DNA of 64,000 nucleotides, taken from Wolbachia endosymbiont (group A) of Anomoia purmunda. Lineage in GTDB: Bacteria > Pseudomonadota > Alphaproteobacteria > Rickettsiales > Anaplasmataceae. The DNA is taken from the NCBI RefSeq assembly GCF_947251545.1, contig NZ_OX366362.1:1-64000 (forward strand), written 5' to 3'. Both the position numbers and the translations under genes were made by a program. This document shows, one piece after another, positions 63,167 to 64,000 of this stretch (the stretch's first letter is position 1; every line of letters starts with the position of its first letter). The notes under the pieces are model-generated. The model was not told where the DNA came from and ran no database searches. It worked only from the letters and a program-made list of their open reading frames with translations.

Positions 63167-64000
63167 GTGGTTAAAGTTACTATTAATTCTAAGGAATGTG
63201 AAGTAGAGCATGGGCTCACTATAATTCAAGCTTGTGAAGTTGTGGGCGTTGAAATTCCACGTTTTTGTTATCATGAGCGTTTAGCAATTGCTGGTAACTG
63301 CAGAATGTGTTTGGTTGAAGTGGAGGGTGGGCCTCCAAAACCAGTAGCCTCTTGTGCAATGCCAGTTGCAGAAGGGATGGTTATTCACACTGATACCCCT
63401 AAGGTTAAAAAAGCACGCGAAGGAGTACTCGAGTTTTTGCTAATTAACCACCCGCTTGATTGCCCAATTTGCGATCAGGGTGGTGAATGCGATTTGCAAG
63501 ATATCACGATGGCTTATGGGAAAGGAACCAGCAGACTTGATGAGCATAAGAGGGCTGTGCCAAAAAAACACTTCGGACCACTGATTGAGACTGCGATGAA
63601 TCGATGCATTCATTGCACTCGGTGTGTTAGATTTTTGTCTGATGTTGCAGGTACAAATGAACTTGGAGGAATCGGAAGGGGAGAAAATGTAGAGATTAGC
63701 ACTTACATAAAAAGGCATATTAGTTCTGAATTATCTGGAAATATCATAGATCTCTGCCCGGTAGGGGCTTTAACTTCAAAGCCTTACTCCTTTACAGCGC
63801 GTCCATGGGAGCTATCATATTGTGAGACTATAGATGTGCTAGATGCTGTGGGTAGCGCAATTAGAGTTGATTATCGTGGCCTGGAAGTTATGCGGATATT
63901 GCCAAGACTGAGCGAAGAAGTGAATGAAGAGTGGATATCAGATAAAACCCGCTTTGCCTATGATGGACTAAAAGTTCAGCGTCTTGATCGACCTTATGTA
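63167..64000 (+). CDS. nuoG: NADH-quinone oxidoreductase subunit G, 3' end outside window
   Basis: Complex I subunit with several Fe-S clusters. The start is GTG 63167 ([20 protein letters not shown]); no ATG is near and the N-terminus fits the family here. 278 residues are visible: the 2Fe-2S domain ([18 protein letters not shown], then CAMP), the His-Cys motif [18 protein letters not shown], the 4Fe-4S group [18 protein letters not shown], and [18 protein letters not shown]. The frame is open to the window edge. Confidence 0.96.
   Translation, partial: MVKVTINSKECEVEHGLTIIQACEVVGVEIPRFCYHERLAIAGNCRMCLVEVEGGPPKPVASCAMPVAEGMVIHTDTPKVKKAREGVLEFLLINHPLDCPICDQGGECDLQDITMAYGKGTSRLDEHKRAVPKKHFGPLIETAMNRCIHCTRCVRFLSDVAGTNELGGIGRGENVEISTYIKRHISSELSGNIIDLCPVGALTSKPYSFTARPWELSYCETIDVLDAVGSAIRVDYRGLEVMRILPRLSEEVNEEWISDKTRFAYDGLKVQRLDRPYV

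Overview
This window looks like the chromosome of a Wolbachia-type endosymbiont (Rickettsiales, Anaplasmataceae). The basis is its AT-rich composition, long intergenic stretches filled with short palindromic repeats, operons broken into scattered pieces (three nuo genes in three places), an ankyrin-repeat gene, several IS remnants, and a minimal but complete-looking housekeeping set. The strain cannot be named from sequence reading alone.

Layout. 1-9.2 kb: 3' part of hemE, an aspartate aminotransferase, a frameshifted hypothetical gene, an intact IS4-family element with perfect 18-bp ends, tRNA-Ala, tRNA-Lys, nuoF, then thrS-infC on the minus strand. 9.2-20.4 kb: nuoI, mnmE, tRNA-Ser, a ferredoxin-NADP reductase-like flavoprotein, a 450-bp dispersed repeat, an ankyrin membrane protein, topA, and pheS-glmU. 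20.5-30 kb: an unknown two-TM protein, ribE with an in-frame palindrome, a CvpA-like protein, an IS-related patch, a MidA/NDUFAF7-type methyltransferase carrying an in-frame repeat, dapD, a zinc-ribbon protein and rpe. 30-39.3 kb: truB-rpsO-pnp (truB split by a stop codon inside a repeat), a collagen-like membrane protein, ribD (in-frame repeat) with dgt, an acidic HesB/IscA protein, lolD, a 54-residue lipoprotein and a hydrolase. 39.4-54.5 kb: cysteine desulfurase, cytochrome c plus a hydrolase, trhO, an Fe3+-type ABC permease, apaG, purK, asd, an amino-acid permease, an unknown membrane protein and lysC. 54.5-64 kb: an unknown 558-residue protein, a graveyard of mobile-element fragments (integrase-type transposase tail, IS110, group II intron RT, Rpn nuclease), a nitronate-monooxygenase-like gene, coaE, rnd, an IS5-type MITE, and the start of nuoG.

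How genes work together. nuoF, nuoI and nuoG belong to complex I, and the MidA/NDUFAF7-like methyltransferase is probably a complex I assembly factor. lysC, asd and dapD are three steps of the diaminopimelate branch, and glmU supplies UDP-GlcNAc. ribD and ribE are two riboflavin-pathway enzymes. The cysteine desulfurase and the HesB/IscA protein belong to Fe-S assembly. thrS, pheS, infC, rpsO, mnmE, trhO, truB and three tRNAs serve translation.

The most distinctive feature is the repeat system. A short palindrome recurs in almost every intergenic gap, usually as inverted pairs around a few recurring spacer types, and is sometimes nested in larger inverted repeats. Copies of it lie in-frame inside at least four genes (the 20.5-kb unknown gene, the methyltransferase, truB and ribD). 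An unrelated palindrome lies in-frame in ribE.
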